A stretch of 64,000 bases of DNA from Roseateles toxinivorans (GTDB lineage Bacteria > Pseudomonadota > Gammaproteobacteria > Burkholderiales > Burkholderiaceae_C): assembly GCF_004362525.1 (NCBI RefSeq), contig NZ_SNXS01000002.1, positions 930,001 to 994,000 of the forward strand, in the 5' to 3' direction. A program made the translations under genes and the position numbers. This document shows positions 30,166-39,603 of the stretch, in pieces. The notes beneath the pieces are model-generated. The model was not told where the DNA came from. It did no database searches and saw only the letters and a program-made list of their open reading frames with translations. The first letter of the stretch is position 1, and every line of letters begins with the position of its first letter.

Positions 30166-32379
30166 TCAGAAGCGGCCCTGTGCCCGCAGCATCAAGGCGG
30201 CTTCGCTCGGGGCGTCGGCCTGGTGGCCCGGCTGGCTGCGCAGGGCAAGCACGGCGTCCAGCCACAGCGGCTGGCCGCTGGCGAGCTTGTAGGGCCGGCC
30301 GTAGCTCAGCTCCAGCAATTGTTCGCGACCGGTGGGCACCAGGCTGGCGATGCGCTGGCTGCGCTGCTGCATGCCAAATTCATCCAGCCCCGACACCACA
30401 TTCATCTGCAGCTGGCCCGACACGGCGCGCATCGGCTGCGACAGCGACAGGGTCAGGCGGTCACCGTCCACCCACCGGTTGGCGCCGGCCAGGCCCAGAG
30501 ACCAGGACTGGGTGCGCTGCGCGCTCAGGCCGGTGATCAGGCTGTCGGCACTGAGATAGCCGGGCGTGCGGCCGAAGGCGGCTTGCGCGCCCAGGGCCCA
30601 GCCCGGAGCGAGCTGCCAGCCGGCGGCAAAGCTGATGGCCTGGGTGCGCGCCTGACCCGCCAAGGCCAGGCCACCGGCGGACTGTGTGCCCAGATAGGCG
30701 CCGCGCTCCTGCGTGCCCGACCATGACAGGCTCAGCGCGGTGTGCGTGAACTGGCGCTGCAATTCGACCACGGCGGCCTCGGCGCGGCCCGAGTCGGCGA
30801 GCAGGCCGAACTGGCCCTGCCATGCCGGCTTGAGGCCGGAGCTCAGCACGCCCGCCTTCAGCCGCAGGCCACCGGCCAGCGGCAGGCTGCCACCGGCATA
30901 GGCGGCATTCGGCACCAGGCCCAGATAGGGGTTGGCCAGCGCGCTGATGCCGCGCAGAGCTTCACCGGTGGCGGTGCCGGTCAGGCCGAAGTACTGATTC
31001 GCCAGGCCCAGACCGAAGGCCTGCTCCAGGCCGTCATCCTTGGCGCGGCTGACATAGCCGAAGGCGGCCAGCTTCTGCTGGCTGTTGCGCCCCAGAAACG
31101 GCAGCGGTGCGGCGGCCGGCTGCACTTCGGGCATTTGCAGCGCCAGGGTGAAGCGGCTGCCATCGGCCAGCACCTGCTCGGTGACCTGCAGCCGGCCGCT
31201 GTGCTCGGCCAGCATCTGGTCCAGCGACAGGGCCTGGGGCTTGGTCACATTGGCACCCAGATCGGCCTGGAAATCGCGCTGGTAGTCGTCGAAGGCGATG
31301 ACCTTCAGGCCGCTGTTCTTGGCCAGGGTCCAGATGCCGCCCAGCGCCGGCGATGGGTTGATCTTGCTGTCCAGCACCTTGATCGTGCGGCCGTTCCAAC
31401 TGGTGGTGGTGACGTTGCCGACCGGCTGCATCGCCTTCTCGACATTGATCAGTCCACGGCCATAGACCGCGTCGATGCCGGGCGCGCCCAGATCGGTGGC
31501 GGTGACGAACAGGATATTCGCCACCTGATCGGCGCGCAGCGTCTTCCAGCGGCTCTTGATCAACGCGGCGGCGCCGCTGACCACGGGCGTGGCCATCGAG
31601 GTGCCGCTCATGCTGGCGTAGCCGGTGCCCAGATACGACGAGGTAAGGCCCACACCGGGTGCGACGACGAACCAGGCGGCGGTATCGCCGGCGCGGTTGC
31701 TGAACGAGGCGATGACGTTCCTGGAGTCGACCGCGCCGACGGCAATGATCTGGTTGTTGGCCCAGGTCTCCCTGGCAAAACGCGCCGGCCAGCCGGGATT
31801 GGCCAGACCGTCGTTGCCGGCGGCGGCGACGATCAACAGGCCCTTGCCGATCGCGTACTTCATCGCGCTGGTGTCGCCGGGCTGGCTGCCGCCCAGACTC
31901 ATGTTGGCGATGTCGGCACGGCCGGCGATGGCGCGCAGTGCGGCGTCGCTCATGCCGGTATTGCCCGCGCCCTTGTCGTTCAGGACCTTCATCGGCAAGA
32001 GGCTGGCCTCGAAGGCCACGCCCATCATGCCAATGCTGTTGCGGCTGGCGCCAATCAGCCCGGCCACATGGCTGCCGTGGCCCTGGCGATCCATCGTGTC
32101 GGTCGCGGCGCCGCTGCCGCTGAAATTGCTGCCTGTCAGCAGGCGGCCGCTGGCGGCGAACTCGCCGTGCTTGTTGTTCAGCCCGGTGTCCAGCACGGCC
32201 ACGGTCACGCCCTTGCCGGTGGCGCCCAGCGCGTAGGCGGCACTGGCCTTGATCTGGGTGATGTAGTTGCTGCGGTTCAGCTCGGCCGTGGCGGCTGCCG
32301 TCTGCGCGTGGACCTGCGCCGCGACCAGGCAGGCGAGGGCGGCAATGGCAAGACTCAGAGCGGTGGGGCGACGGTGCAT
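30166..32379 (-). CDS. Autotransporter-type subtilisin-like serine protease (S8)
   Basis: Start at ATG 32379 with GGAG 8 nt upstream; signal MHRRPTALSLAIAALACLVAAQVHAQ. The S8 domain of 737-residue protein has Asp in VAVLDTGLNNKHGE, His in RQGHGSHVAGLIG, and Ser in GTSMATPVVSG. A linker (about 350-470) leads to a C-terminal region of about 270 residues made of alternating strands, ending in LMLRAQGRF. The terminal Phe and strands fit an outer-membrane beta barrel of the autotransporter or patatin-like class. So the protease would export its own passenger, unlike the subtilase on the other strand. No recognition of a named gene. Confidence 0.88.
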   Translation of the reverse strand: MHRRPTALSLAIAALACLVAAQVHAQTAAATAELNRSNYITQIKASAAYALGATGKGVTVAVLDTGLNNKHGEFAASGRLLTGSNFSGSGAATDTMDRQGHGSHVAGLIGASRNSIGMMGVAFEASLLPMKVLNDKGAGNTGMSDAALRAIAGRADIANMSLGGSQPGDTSAMKYAIGKGLLIVAAAGNDGLANPGWPARFARETWANNQIIAVGAVDSRNVIASFSNRAGDTAAWFVVAPGVGLTSSYLGTGYASMSGTSMATPVVSGAAALIKSRWKTLRADQVANILFVTATDLGAPGIDAVYGRGLINVEKAMQPVGNVTTTSWNGRTIKVLDSKINPSPALGGIWTLAKNSGLKVIAFDDYQRDFQADLGANVTKPQALSLDQMLAEHSGRLQVTEQVLADGSRFTLALQMPEVQPAAAPLPFLGRNSQQKLAAFGYVSRAKDDGLEQAFGLGLANQYFGLTGTATGEALRGISALANPYLGLVPNAAYAGGSLPLAGGLRLKAGVLSSGLKPAWQGQFGLLADSGRAEAAVVELQRQFTHTALSLSWSGTQERGAYLGTQSAGGLALAGQARTQAISFAAGWQLAPGWALGAQAAFGRTPGYLSADSLITGLSAQRTQSWSLGLAGANRWVDGDRLTLSLSQPMRAVSGQLQMNVVSGLDEFGMQQRSQRIASLVPTGREQLLELSYGRPYKLASGQPLWLDAVLALRSQPGHQADAPSEAALMLRAQGRF

Positions 32380-32649
32380 GGCGGACTCCAGGATCTTGAA
32401 ACATCGATCTGGGCAAGCGCCTGAACACAAGGAGTTGAGCCCTTGCGGCGGCCCCGCTGGCATGCAGCACAGCGCTGCTGTACTGGGTAGCCCGGAAGCT
32501 TTGCGTCTCCGGCTTTCGCCGGATTTGCCCTGGACGTCTGGCGGTGCGCCAGCGTCCGGCTCAATGGTAGGGGTTGATGATGGGTTTGGGGGCGGTTTGT
32601 CGAGGTGGCGCCGTGAAGGGCGTCACGCTGGTGGACACCAGCCACGTCG

Positions 32650-33105
32650 TCAGGCGCCGACCCCCGTGATCGCCCGTGCCACCGGGAGATACTTCTCCAA
32701 GATTTCCACCATCGTTCTTGCATCCGCCTTGGACAGCGGTGGAAATGGAGATCGGTAGGAGGTGTCGTTGCGCCGGTCGTGTGCGCGGATGACGGCCGCC
32801 ATCTCGGGGGCAGACAGTTTCAGGTCGGCGCTGACGCGCTGGATGGCCAGGGCACGACCGGATTCCTTGGTGCGTACTTCGTGGAATTCGAGCACCGCTT
32901 GCACCAACTGGTGATAGCCCTCGTAGGCATTCGTGAAGGTCTGCATGGGCTCGGTCGCTACCGGCACGCCTGCGAGCAGTGTCTTCGACAGCAGCAGAAA
33001 ATTCTCGGCATTCTTCAGAAAACCGGCCACGGCGCCGGGCGTGGGCTGGACGGCTTCGAGCGCTCGCGTCTTGATCAGGTTGTCGTATTCAATCGGTCTT
33101 GGCAT
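32650..33105 (-). CDS. HEPN-type partner of a minimal nucleotidyltransferase (toxin-like)
   Basis: A 151-residue all-helical protein starting at ATG 33105 with GGAGG 8 nt upstream. It contains AYEGYHQLVQAVLEFHEVRTK and AHDRRNDTSYRSPFP at 109-121, the place of the R-x(4-6)-H/Y motif of HEPN proteins; here Arg-Arg-Asn...Tyr with no His. It overlaps by 17 nt the nucleotidyltransferase gene. This matches the HEPN/MNT toxin-antitoxin layout, where the MNT protein AMPylates and silences HEPN, but the missing catalytic His means a substrate-binding role is equally possible. Confidence 0.65.
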   Translation of the reverse strand: MPRPIEYDNLIKTRALEAVQPTPGAVAGFLKNAENFLLLSKTLLAGVPVATEPMQTFTNAYEGYHQLVQAVLEFHEVRTKESGRALAIQRVSADLKLSAPEMAAVIRAHDRRNDTSYRSPFPPLSKADARTMVEILEKYLPVARAITGVGA

Positions 33106-33664
33106 ACGGAAGAACCTCCAGCCTGGGTCCGCCGGCGATTTGGGAGACCACCGGGTCGTTCGCGACCAGATCACGCCATTCCGCCGGTTCGTAGACGTTG
33201 AATTGCACCCTGCGTCCGAGCGTTTGCTGCAGCCGGCTGGTGACCTCGAACAGTTCCAGTTGAGGCACCAGGCCGATCACCATAACGTCTATGTCGCTCT
33301 GACTGGTGTCTGTGCCTTTTACCACCGAACCAAAGACAAAGGCCTTCTCAATGCGGTCCGCATAGGGTTGCAGGGCTTCGCGAACCGGTTCGATGAGACC
33401 GAAAGTCTTCAGGGCGATGCTTCTGAGCTCGGGGTAGAGGAAGAACTCGGTGTTGGCTCGAATGCTGCGTTGACGTCCCCTGCGCGGCTCCTCGACGAGC
33501 ACGCCGGCCTGCACCAGGCGGTCGATCTGCTGCTGGGCGCTACCTCGACCCGCTGCAGCGCTGCGCAGCAATTCTTGAAGGGTGAACGAGCGGTCCGGGC
33601 GGGTCAGCGTCGTGCCCAGCACGCGCTGGACCGTGGGGGTGAAGAGAAAGTCCACGGAACTCAT
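33089..33664 (-). CDS. Winged-helix plus minimal nucleotidyltransferase (MNT) protein
   Basis: A 191-residue fusion. Residues about 1-75 are a MarR/ArsR-like winged helix (SFTLQELLRSAAAGRGSAQQQI). Residues 105-190 are a nucleotidyltransferase fold with FGSVVKGTDTSQSDIDVMVIG at 111-131: the GS-x-x-x-G and Asp124/Asp126 metal ligands are intact. MNT enzymes pair with HEPN proteins in type VII toxin-antitoxin modules. The winged helix and the long palindrome upstream imply autoregulation. First gene of the pair; gene order antitoxin then toxin is usual. Confidence 0.85.
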   Translation of the reverse strand: MSSVDFLFTPTVQRVLGTTLTRPDRSFTLQELLRSAAAGRGSAQQQIDRLVQAGVLVEEPRRGRQRSIRANTEFFLYPELRSIALKTFGLIEPVREALQPYADRIEKAFVFGSVVKGTDTSQSDIDVMVIGLVPQLELFEVTSRLQQTLGRRVQFNVYEPAEWRDLVANDPVVSQIAGGPRLEVLPYAKTD

Positions 33665-33707
33665 GTAATCCCTGAATAGTGGATGAACATCCCTATTATA
33701 GGTACTT

Positions 33708-33741
33708 CCCTGGAATGGGGATATAAATCCCTATTCCAGGG
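33708..33741. promoter_or_regulatory. Operator palindrome of the MNT/HEPN pair
   Basis: CCCTGGAATGGGGAT (33708-33722) and ATCCCTATTCCAGGG (33727-33741) form a 15-bp inverted repeat with one mismatch and a 4-nt spacer. It is centred about 60 bp upstream of the MNT start. A third half site ATCCCTATTATAGG lies at 33689-33702. The winged-helix domain of the MNT protein is the likely binder. Confidence 0.75.
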
Positions 33742-33765
33742 ATTTTCTCGTCCATTCGCAAGGAA

Positions 33766-34935
33766 TCAAGCCGCCCGCAGGCAATCGACGATCTTCAGCC
33801 TTGCTGCGCGCCAGGCCGGCACGAATCCGCCCAGCAGGCCCATGAACAGGGCGAAGGCCAGCGTCTGCACGACGATGCCAGGAGTCAGCTTGAACTGAAA
33901 GGCCAGTTCGGAGAAGGTCTGGAAATTGGTCGTGGAAATGTCCACGCTCTGCATCAGCGCGGCCAGCCCCAAGCCGATCAGGCCGCCGACCAGGGACAGC
34001 AGCAGCGACTCGCCCAGGAACGCGATCAGCACCGCGCCGCGCCGGAAACCCAGCGCGCGCAGCGTGCCGATCTCGCCGATGCGCGAGGCCACGGCGGCGA
34101 ACATGGTGATCATCGCGCCGACGATGGCGCCGATCGAGAAGATCACCGACAGCGCCGTGCCCAGGATGCTGATGAAATTGGCCAGCGCCTCGGACTGGTC
34201 GGCATAGAAGCGCTGCTCGCGCTTGGGCTCGACGGTCAGGCGCGGGTCGGCGTCCAGCGTGGCCTTGATGCCATCGAAGGCGTCGACGCGGCCCAGGCGG
34301 AACACCACGCTGGAGAAGGCCTGGCGGCGGAAGGCCTGCATCATCTGGTTGGCGTCGCCCCAGATCTCGGAGTCGAAGCCGGTGCGGCCGGCATCGAACA
34401 CACCCACCACCACCCAGTCGCGGCCGGCAAAGCGCAGGCTGTCGCCCAGCTTGGCGCCCTGAAAGCCCTTGGCCACGGCGGAGCCGGTGATAATCTCCGA
34501 GGTGCCTGGCCGGAACATGCGGCCCTCGACCAGCCTGACCTGGGGGCGCAGCTGCAGACCGATCTCGGACGTGCCGCGCACCGTCACATTGCTGGGCTTG
34601 CCGCTGCCGCTCTTGGGCAGATTGTTCAGCACCACCGGCTCTTTGCTGACCAGGGGCCGGCCCTCGGCGCTCAGCGCAATGCCGGGCAGGCTCTCGATGA
34701 TGGCGGCCTGGTCCCGCGTGATACCCGAGTTGATCTCGGCACCGGCGCCCTTGCGCAGGACCATCACATTGTCCGGCTGGCCGGTGGCCACAAGCGTGGC
34801 GCGTATGCCCTCGCTCATCATCAGCACGGTGGCGAACACATAGACGACCAGGGCCATGCCGCCGGCCGTCAGCAGGGTGGTGACGCGCCGCACCCAGAGG
34901 TTGCGGGCGATGTAGGACAGGGGGATGGCTTTCAC
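33766..34935 (-). CDS. MacB-type ABC transporter permease (FtsX family)
   Basis: A 389-residue permease starting at GTG 34935 (VKAIPLSYIARNLWVRRVTT), a start like that of the family. A membrane helix at about 20-45 is followed by a periplasmic MacB-core domain (50-250) and three C-terminal helices of the FtsX domain (about 265-385, including IGAIVGAMITMFAAVASRIGEIGTLRALGFRR). The product works with the ATPase and adaptor encoded upstream. A 436-bp gap with a long inverted repeat separates it from the first permease, unlike the close packing of the others. Confidence 0.9.
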   Translation of the reverse strand: MKAIPLSYIARNLWVRRVTTLLTAGGMALVVYVFATVLMMSEGIRATLVATGQPDNVMVLRKGAGAEINSGITRDQAAIIESLPGIALSAEGRPLVSKEPVVLNNLPKSGSGKPSNVTVRGTSEIGLQLRPQVRLVEGRMFRPGTSEIITGSAVAKGFQGAKLGDSLRFAGRDWVVVGVFDAGRTGFDSEIWGDANQMMQAFRRQAFSSVVFRLGRVDAFDGIKATLDADPRLTVEPKREQRFYADQSEALANFISILGTALSVIFSIGAIVGAMITMFAAVASRIGEIGTLRALGFRRGAVLIAFLGESLLLSLVGGLIGLGLAALMQSVDISTTNFQTFSELAFQFKLTPGIVVQTLAFALFMGLLGGFVPAWRAARLKIVDCLRAA

Positions 34936-34998
34936 TTCTCCGCCGCGCTGCGCGCGCCCTTCGCCGCAGGAAACGTGGAGCGGCAGGGACGAGGGCGC

Positions 34999-35259
34999 GC
35001 CGGCCGCTGCGGGCTGAAGCCTTGCCCGGCCCTGGACGGACCGGACTCCGGCTTCTCTATGCCCGCTGCGACCGGCCCGCCCTCGCCCCTGCTGCAGCCG
35101 ATGTGCGGGCTCGCCAATCCGCGAGCCACGGGCACTACTCTGGGTTGGGGGCCAACAGCGTATCCGCAGAGGGGGTGGGGGGCCGGCCATGGCGGGCATA
35201 AAGAAGCTGGAGGTCGGTCCGAAGGGACCGGCCCAAGCTTCAGCCCGTCGTGGCCGGCC
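34999..35259. repeat. Imperfect inverted repeat, two 92-bp arms, in the gap between the permease genes
   Basis: 34999-35090 is similar (about three quarters identical by eye) to the reverse complement of 35168-35259. Shared blocks include GGGCTGAAGC, CGGACCG and CTTCT-TATGCCCGC. The arms are split by 77 nt. The whole 436-bp gap holds no gene. It could be a degenerate miniature mobile element or a large RNA hairpin that lowers read-through to the second permease. Confidence 0.6.
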
Positions 35260-35371
35260 CCCCGCCCCCTCCGCCACGCGAACAACTCCAGGCGCCAAGC
35301 ACCGACACCCAGTGGCAAGTCGATCAATTCCATCTCAGCCCCCGCATTCCGGCCTGCGGCCTGCATACGGG

Positions 35372-36529
35372 CTACGCCACATGACGCAGCCCTTGAACGA
35401 TATCGATACGGCTCATCTTCCACGCCGGCCAGGCGGCGGCCACCAGGCCGACGATCAGCGCGGCCCCCATCTGCAGCGCCATGGTGCCGGCCGAGACATG
35501 AAAGCGCGGCAGCAGGCTGCCCACGGCCGCACCAAAGCCGCTGGCCAGCGGCAGGGTCAGCAGCAGGCCCAGCAGGCCGCCCAGCAGCGCGATGAACAGG
35601 CTCTCGCCGAACAGCAGCTTGACGACGAACTCGGGCGGGAAGCCCAGCGCCTTGAGCGTGGCGTATTCGGCCAGTCGCTCGCGGGCCGTCATCGTCATGG
35701 TGTTGGCCATCACCGCCATGATGATGATGACAATGATGAAGCTGACCGCCTGTATGGCCACCAGGATGGCCTCGCTCATCGACACAAAGCCGAGCTGGAA
35801 GGCCTTCTCGGTCTCGGTCAGCGTTTCGGCCAGCGAGTTCTTGAAGGCGGTGTCCACCCGCTGCGAGATCAGCGCGGCGTTGTTCGGTTCGTTGATGCCG
35901 ACGATGTAGACGCCCACCGTGTCCGCGCGATTGCCCAGGCGCTTGCGCAGGCTCTCGTTGATATAGGCCCAGTGGAACAGCAACTGGTTCTCGTCGGTGC
36001 TGGCCTCGGCGCCGGTCCAGATACCGCGTATCGTGAAGTTCCAGGTGCCGGGGTAGATGGTGCCCTTGATGGGCACCACGTCGCCGAGCTTCCAGCCGAA
36101 CTTGTCGGCCAGCTTCTTGCCGACCACGCAGCCCTTGCGGTCCCGGTAGAAGGCCAGCTTCTCCTCGTCGGTCAGCTGGTACTCCGGGTACAGGGCCAGA
36201 TAGCTTTGCGGATCGACGGCGAACTGCGGGAAGAAGTTGCGTGGTTCCTGGTAGATGCCGCCAAACCAGTTCGACCAGGAGATGCCGGTCACGCCGTCGA
36301 TGGCCTTGATGCGGCCGGCGTAGCTCAGCGGCAGGCTGAAGGTCAGCGAGACCGCGCTGCGCGTCACCAGCCGGGTGCTGGAACTGCTCTCGACGCCGGC
36401 ATACCAGGCGCTGACGATGGTGCGTAGCAGGCCGAAGGCGCAGATCGCCACCACCAGGCCGACCATCGTCAGGCCGGTGCGCAGCTTGTGGCGGAAGGCG
36501 TTCTTCAGCAGCAGCTTGAACAGGAACAT
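35372..36529 (-). CDS. MacB-type ABC transporter permease (FtsX family)
   Basis: A 385-residue permease beginning [21 protein letters not shown], the standard start of FtsX-type permeases. One membrane helix at about 18-42, a periplasmic core to about 265, then three helices with the signature [24 protein letters not shown]. Ends near [10 protein letters not shown], family typical. Lies 18 bp after the ATPase gene. Partner of the second permease, giving a heteromeric exporter. Confidence 0.92.
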   Translation of the reverse strand: MFLFKLLLKNAFRHKLRTGLTMVGLVVAICAFGLLRTIVSAWYAGVESSSSTRLVTRSAVSLTFSLPLSYAGRIKAIDGVTGISWSNWFGGIYQEPRNFFPQFAVDPQSYLALYPEYQLTDEEKLAFYRDRKGCVVGKKLADKFGWKLGDVVPIKGTIYPGTWNFTIRGIWTGAEASTDENQLLFHWAYINESLRKRLGNRADTVGVYIVGINEPNNAALISQRVDTAFKNSLAETLTETEKAFQLGFVSMSEAILVAIQAVSFIIVIIIMAVMANTMTMTARERLAEYATLKALGFPPEFVVKLLFGESLFIALLGGLLGLLLTLPLASGFGAAVGSLLPRFHVSAGTMALQMGAALIVGLVAAAWPAWKMSRIDIVQGLRHVA

Positions 36530-36547
36530 GGTGCGTTGCCGTTCGCG

Positions 36548-37240
36548 TCAGGCCGGGGCGTCGTCGACCAGCACGCCCTTTTCCAGGTGCACCATGCGCC
36601 GCGCGCGCGAGGCCGCCTTGGGGTCGTGCGTCACCATCACGATGGTCTTGCCCAGGCTGCGGTTCAGGTTGTCGAGCAGGCTCAGCACCTCTTCGCCGGT
36701 GACGCGGTCGAGGTCGCCGGTCGGTTCGTCGGCGACGATCAGCGTCGGGTCGCTGACCAGGGCGCGGGCAATCGCCACGCGCTGCTGCTGACCGCCGGAC
36801 AGCTCGTTGGGATAGTGGTCCATGCGGTCGGTCAGCCTCACCATCTCCAGCGCCGCCTGCACATGCTGCTTGCGTTGCCTTGACGACAGGCTGGTCAGCA
36901 GCAGCGGCAGCTCGACGTTCTCGAAAGCCGTCAGGACCGGCATCAGGTTGTAGAACTGGAAGATGAAGCCGACGTTGGCGGCGCGCCAGTCGGCCAGCGC
37001 GGCCTCGCTCAAGGTGGCGATGTCGACGCCGCCGATATGGATGCTGCCGGAGCTGGGCTTGTCGATGCCGGCGATCAGGTTCAGCAGCGTGCTCTTGCCC
37101 GAGCCGCTGGGGCCCATCAGCGCGACGAAGTCGCCGGCGGGCACGTCCAGATCGATGTTCAGCAGCACCGGGATCTGCTGATCGGCGCGGGTGTAGGACT
37201 TGGACAGCCCACGAATGCAAATGAGGGCTTCCTCGCTCAT
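36548..37240 (-). CDS. ABC transporter ATPase, LolD/MacB type
   Basis: A 230-residue nucleotide-binding subunit. Walker [18 protein letters not shown] loop [21 protein letters not shown], signature [16 protein letters not shown], Walker [13 protein letters not shown] and switch His MVTHDPKA are all intact. The LolD/MacB-class fingerprints ([16 protein letters not shown]) match export of macrolides, lipoproteins or peptides. It overlaps the adaptor stop by 4 nt and precedes the permease. Confidence 0.95.
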   Translation of the reverse strand: MSEEALICIRGLSKSYTRADQQIPVLLNIDLDVPAGDFVALMGPSGSGKSTLLNLIAGIDKPSSGSIHIGGVDIATLSEAALADWRAANVGFIFQFYNLMPVLTAFENVELPLLLTSLSSRQRKQHVQAALEMVRLTDRMDHYPNELSGGQQQRVAIARALVSDPTLIVADEPTGDLDRVTGEEVLSLLDNLNRSLGKTIVMVTHDPKAASRARRMVHLEKGVLVDDAPA

Positions 37241-38502
37241 TTGGCGCTGACACTCACCTTGGCGCCGGTCTGCAGCCTGGCATCGGGCTTGAGCACCAGC
37301 TTGTCGCCGGCCTTCAGCGCGCCGCTCACTTCCAATGCATCGCCGAGCTTGCGGCCGGTCTTGACCTCGACCGCCTCGACGGTCTGTGCGCCGGCCTCGC
37401 CCTGGATGCGCAGCACCAGCCTCTTGCCGTCGCGCTCGAGCACGCTGCCCGGATTGACGGCCAGCACCTTCTGCTGGTCGGCCTCGCTGGCAGCCTGGGA
37501 CAGGAAGCTGACCTTGGCGCTCATCTCGGGCAGGATGCGCGGGTCCAGCTTCTCGAACTGGATCTTGGTCATGACGGTCGCCTTGGCGCGGTCCACCGTC
37601 GGCACGATGCTGCCGACCTTGCCGCGCAGGCGCAGCTCGGGCAGGGCGTCCAGCGTGATCTCGACCGGCTGGCCGATGGTGGCCTTGGACAGATTGCTCT
37701 CCGACACATCGGCCTCGACCTCCAGGGTGCTCATATCGGCCATCGTCACCACCGCGCCCTGGCTGCCGGCGGCGCTGGAGAAGGGCGTGATGATGTCGCC
37801 CACGTTCGCGTTCTTCACCAGCACCACGCCATCGAAGGGCGCGCGGATCTCGGTGAAGTCCTGGTTCACCTGCTGCACCCGGGTTTGCGCCTGGGCCTGG
37901 GCGACGCTGGCCTGGGCCTGGGCCACGGCGGCCTGGGCGGTGGCCAGCGAGGCGCGGGCGGCGTCGAAGCGGCGCTGCGTGGCCTCCAGGCTTTGCGCCG
38001 AGATGAAGCCCTGGCCCTGCAGGCTCTGCGCCCGCTTGAACTCGGCCTCGGCATTCAGCTGCTCCACCTGGGCCTGGCGCACGCCGGTCTCGGCCTGGCG
38101 CTGCGCGGCCTCGGCCTGGCGCACGCCGGCCTGGGTGGCAGCCATCGCCGCCTGCACATCGCTGGCGTCCAGCCGCGCCAGCAGATCGCCCTTCCTGACC
38201 TTGCTGCCCTCGCGCACATTCAGCTCCAGCAGCCGCCCCGTCGCCTTGGAGGCCACAGCCGCACGGCGCTGGGCGACGACATAGCCCGAGGCGGTGAGCT
38301 GCACATATTGCTGCGAGGGATAGCTGACCAGCACGGCCGTGGCCTGCACATCCTGCGAGCGCGGCATCAGAGCCACGGCCGCGGCGCCGGCCAGCAGCAC
38401 CGCCACCACCGCCCAGCGCACCCAGCGGCGGCGCTTGCGCGCGACCGGCGCGCTGCGATCGATCTTGAGCTGGGTCAGCGAAGCCTTGTCGTTCTCTGCC
38501 AT
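37237..38502 (-). CDS. MacA-like periplasmic adaptor (membrane fusion protein, RND/HlyD type)
   Basis: Start set at ATG 38502 (MAENDKASLTQLKIDRSAP). A membrane helix lies at about 32-50 (WVRWAVVAVLLAGAAAVALM). The biotin-lipoyl half motifs (GYVVAQRRAAVASKATGRLLELNVREGSKVRKGDLLARLD) flank a long Ala/Gln/Arg-rich coiled-coil hairpin (about 115-215). A beta-barrel domain follows (TLEVEADVSESNLSKATIGQPVEITLDALP). 421 residues. It links the inner-membrane ABC pump to an outer-membrane channel, none of which is in the window. First gene of the four-gene set. Confidence 0.92.
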   Translation of the reverse strand: MAENDKASLTQLKIDRSAPVARKRRRWVRWAVVAVLLAGAAAVALMPRSQDVQATAVLVSYPSQQYVQLTASGYVVAQRRAAVASKATGRLLELNVREGSKVRKGDLLARLDASDVQAAMAATQAGVRQAEAAQRQAETGVRQAQVEQLNAEAEFKRAQSLQGQGFISAQSLEATQRRFDAARASLATAQAAVAQAQASVAQAQAQTRVQQVNQDFTEIRAPFDGVVLVKNANVGDIITPFSSAAGSQGAVVTMADMSTLEVEADVSESNLSKATIGQPVEITLDALPELRLRGKVGSIVPTVDRAKATVMTKIQFEKLDPRILPEMSAKVSFLSQAASEADQQKVLAVNPGSVLERDGKRLVLRIQGEAGAQTVEAVEVKTGRKLGDALEVSGALKAGDKLVLKPDARLQTGAKVSVSAK

Positions 38503-38575
38503 GGTGCTATGCGCTTGTGCTTGGAGTGAGCGCATTGTGCACGGCGCGGCGCTCCGATCGTTACCATCTCCGTCC

Positions 38576-39109
38576 ATGACACGCTTCAAGCCCTGCCTGA
38601 TGCAAGGCCTCATGCCGTTCGCACCGGCCTGGGGCCTGCTGCTCTGCTTGGCCACGCCGTTGGCGCTGGGCGAGCCAACGCCCTGCAGCGCCATGAACAC
38701 CCAGGCCGAGGCCCTGCGTCAGCTCAACGATTTGCGTGCCCGGGGCGGGAGTTGCGGGGCCTCCGCCTTTGCCGCCGCCCCATCGCTGCGCTGGGACGAA
38801 CGCCTGGCGCAATCGGCCCATGGCTATGCGCGCGAGCTGGCCGAGCGCGATCAGATCGATCCGCTGCGCCACAGCGTGTTGCGCGACCGCTTCCGCGCGG
38901 CGGGCTACCGCCTGCGCCTGGCCGGCGAGAACCTGGCCGCCGGCCCCGAGCAGGTGGACGAGCTGCTGGCCCTGTGGCTGACCAGTCCGGCGCATTGCGC
39001 CAATCTGCTGGAGCCACGATTCGTCGATGTAGGCATGGCCTGCGTGCCTGGTCGTGCCAGTGGCGAGCCCTTCTGGGTGCTGCACCTGGGGCGCGGCTTG
39101 CAGGAGTAG
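38576..39109 (+). CDS. CAP/SCP-domain secreted protein
   Basis: A 178-residue exported protein with a signal ending near LALG. The CAP domain has SLRWDERLAQSAHGYARELAERD, RFRAAGYRLRLAGENLAAGPEQV and WLTSPAHCANLLEPRFVDVGMAC. These are the His/Glu and Cys positions of the bacterial YkwD-like family. Function is unknown for most members. Divergent from the adaptor gene across 73 bp. Start could be the ATG at 38576 or the internal Met nine residues later; no strong ribosome site. Confidence 0.88.
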   Translation: MTRFKPCLMQGLMPFAPAWGLLLCLATPLALGEPTPCSAMNTQAEALRQLNDLRARGGSCGASAFAAAPSLRWDERLAQSAHGYARELAERDQIDPLRHSVLRDRFRAAGYRLRLAGENLAAGPEQVDELLALWLTSPAHCANLLEPRFVDVGMACVPGRASGEPFWVLHLGRGLQE

Positions 39110-39119
39110 CAGCTGGCGA

Positions 39120-39500
39120 TCAGCAGCCCTCGATGCTGTGGTTGATGATGCGGTCACTGCGTTCGTTGACGATGTAGCGGACCACGCAGCTGAAGGTCAC
39201 CGGGCCCTTGGGCCCTTTGAGTTGTGCCGACCGGGCATAGAGGTGGACGAGCGTGCCGTCACCGCTGCGGGTGCTCGACTTCGGTGCCCCCAGCTTGGCA
39301 AACAGCTCCTGCGTGCGTGCGCCATGCCAATGGTCCAGGCTGCGGTCGAACTCGGTGCGGCGCTGCGCGTCGGTCTGCGCGGGGGCGGGGCGTGCAGCGG
39401 GTGGCGGTGGGGCGGGCAGCGGCTTGGGCGGCGGCGCCGAGGCACAGCCGGCCAGCAGCCCCAACGCGATCAATGCCAGTCTCCAGGGTTGCTGCTTCAT
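39120..39500 (-). CDS. Small proline-rich lipoprotein
   Basis: Start at ATG 39500 gives signal MKQQPWRLALIALGLLAGCAS with lipobox LAGC. A Pro/Ala linker (PPPKPLPAPPPPAARPAP) leads to a small domain with LDHWHGARTQELFAKLGAPKSS, which reads as an OmpA-like or BamE-type small fold, and Cys near the end. 126 residues. Function unknown. It is convergent with the CAP gene, 10 nt apart. Confidence 0.75.
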   Translation of the reverse strand: MKQQPWRLALIALGLLAGCASAPPPKPLPAPPPPAARPAPAQTDAQRRTEFDRSLDHWHGARTQELFAKLGAPKSSTRSGDGTLVHLYARSAQLKGPKGPVTFSCVVRYIVNERSDRIINHSIEGC

Positions 39501-39603
39501 GCCGGGTTTCCATGCGCCCGGATCGGGCCCAGCGGTCAGTGTGCCGGCATTCGGCGCCTGTGACGCGCCGAGCATGTATCCAAAAGGAACAGAAGCGTTG
39601 TGG

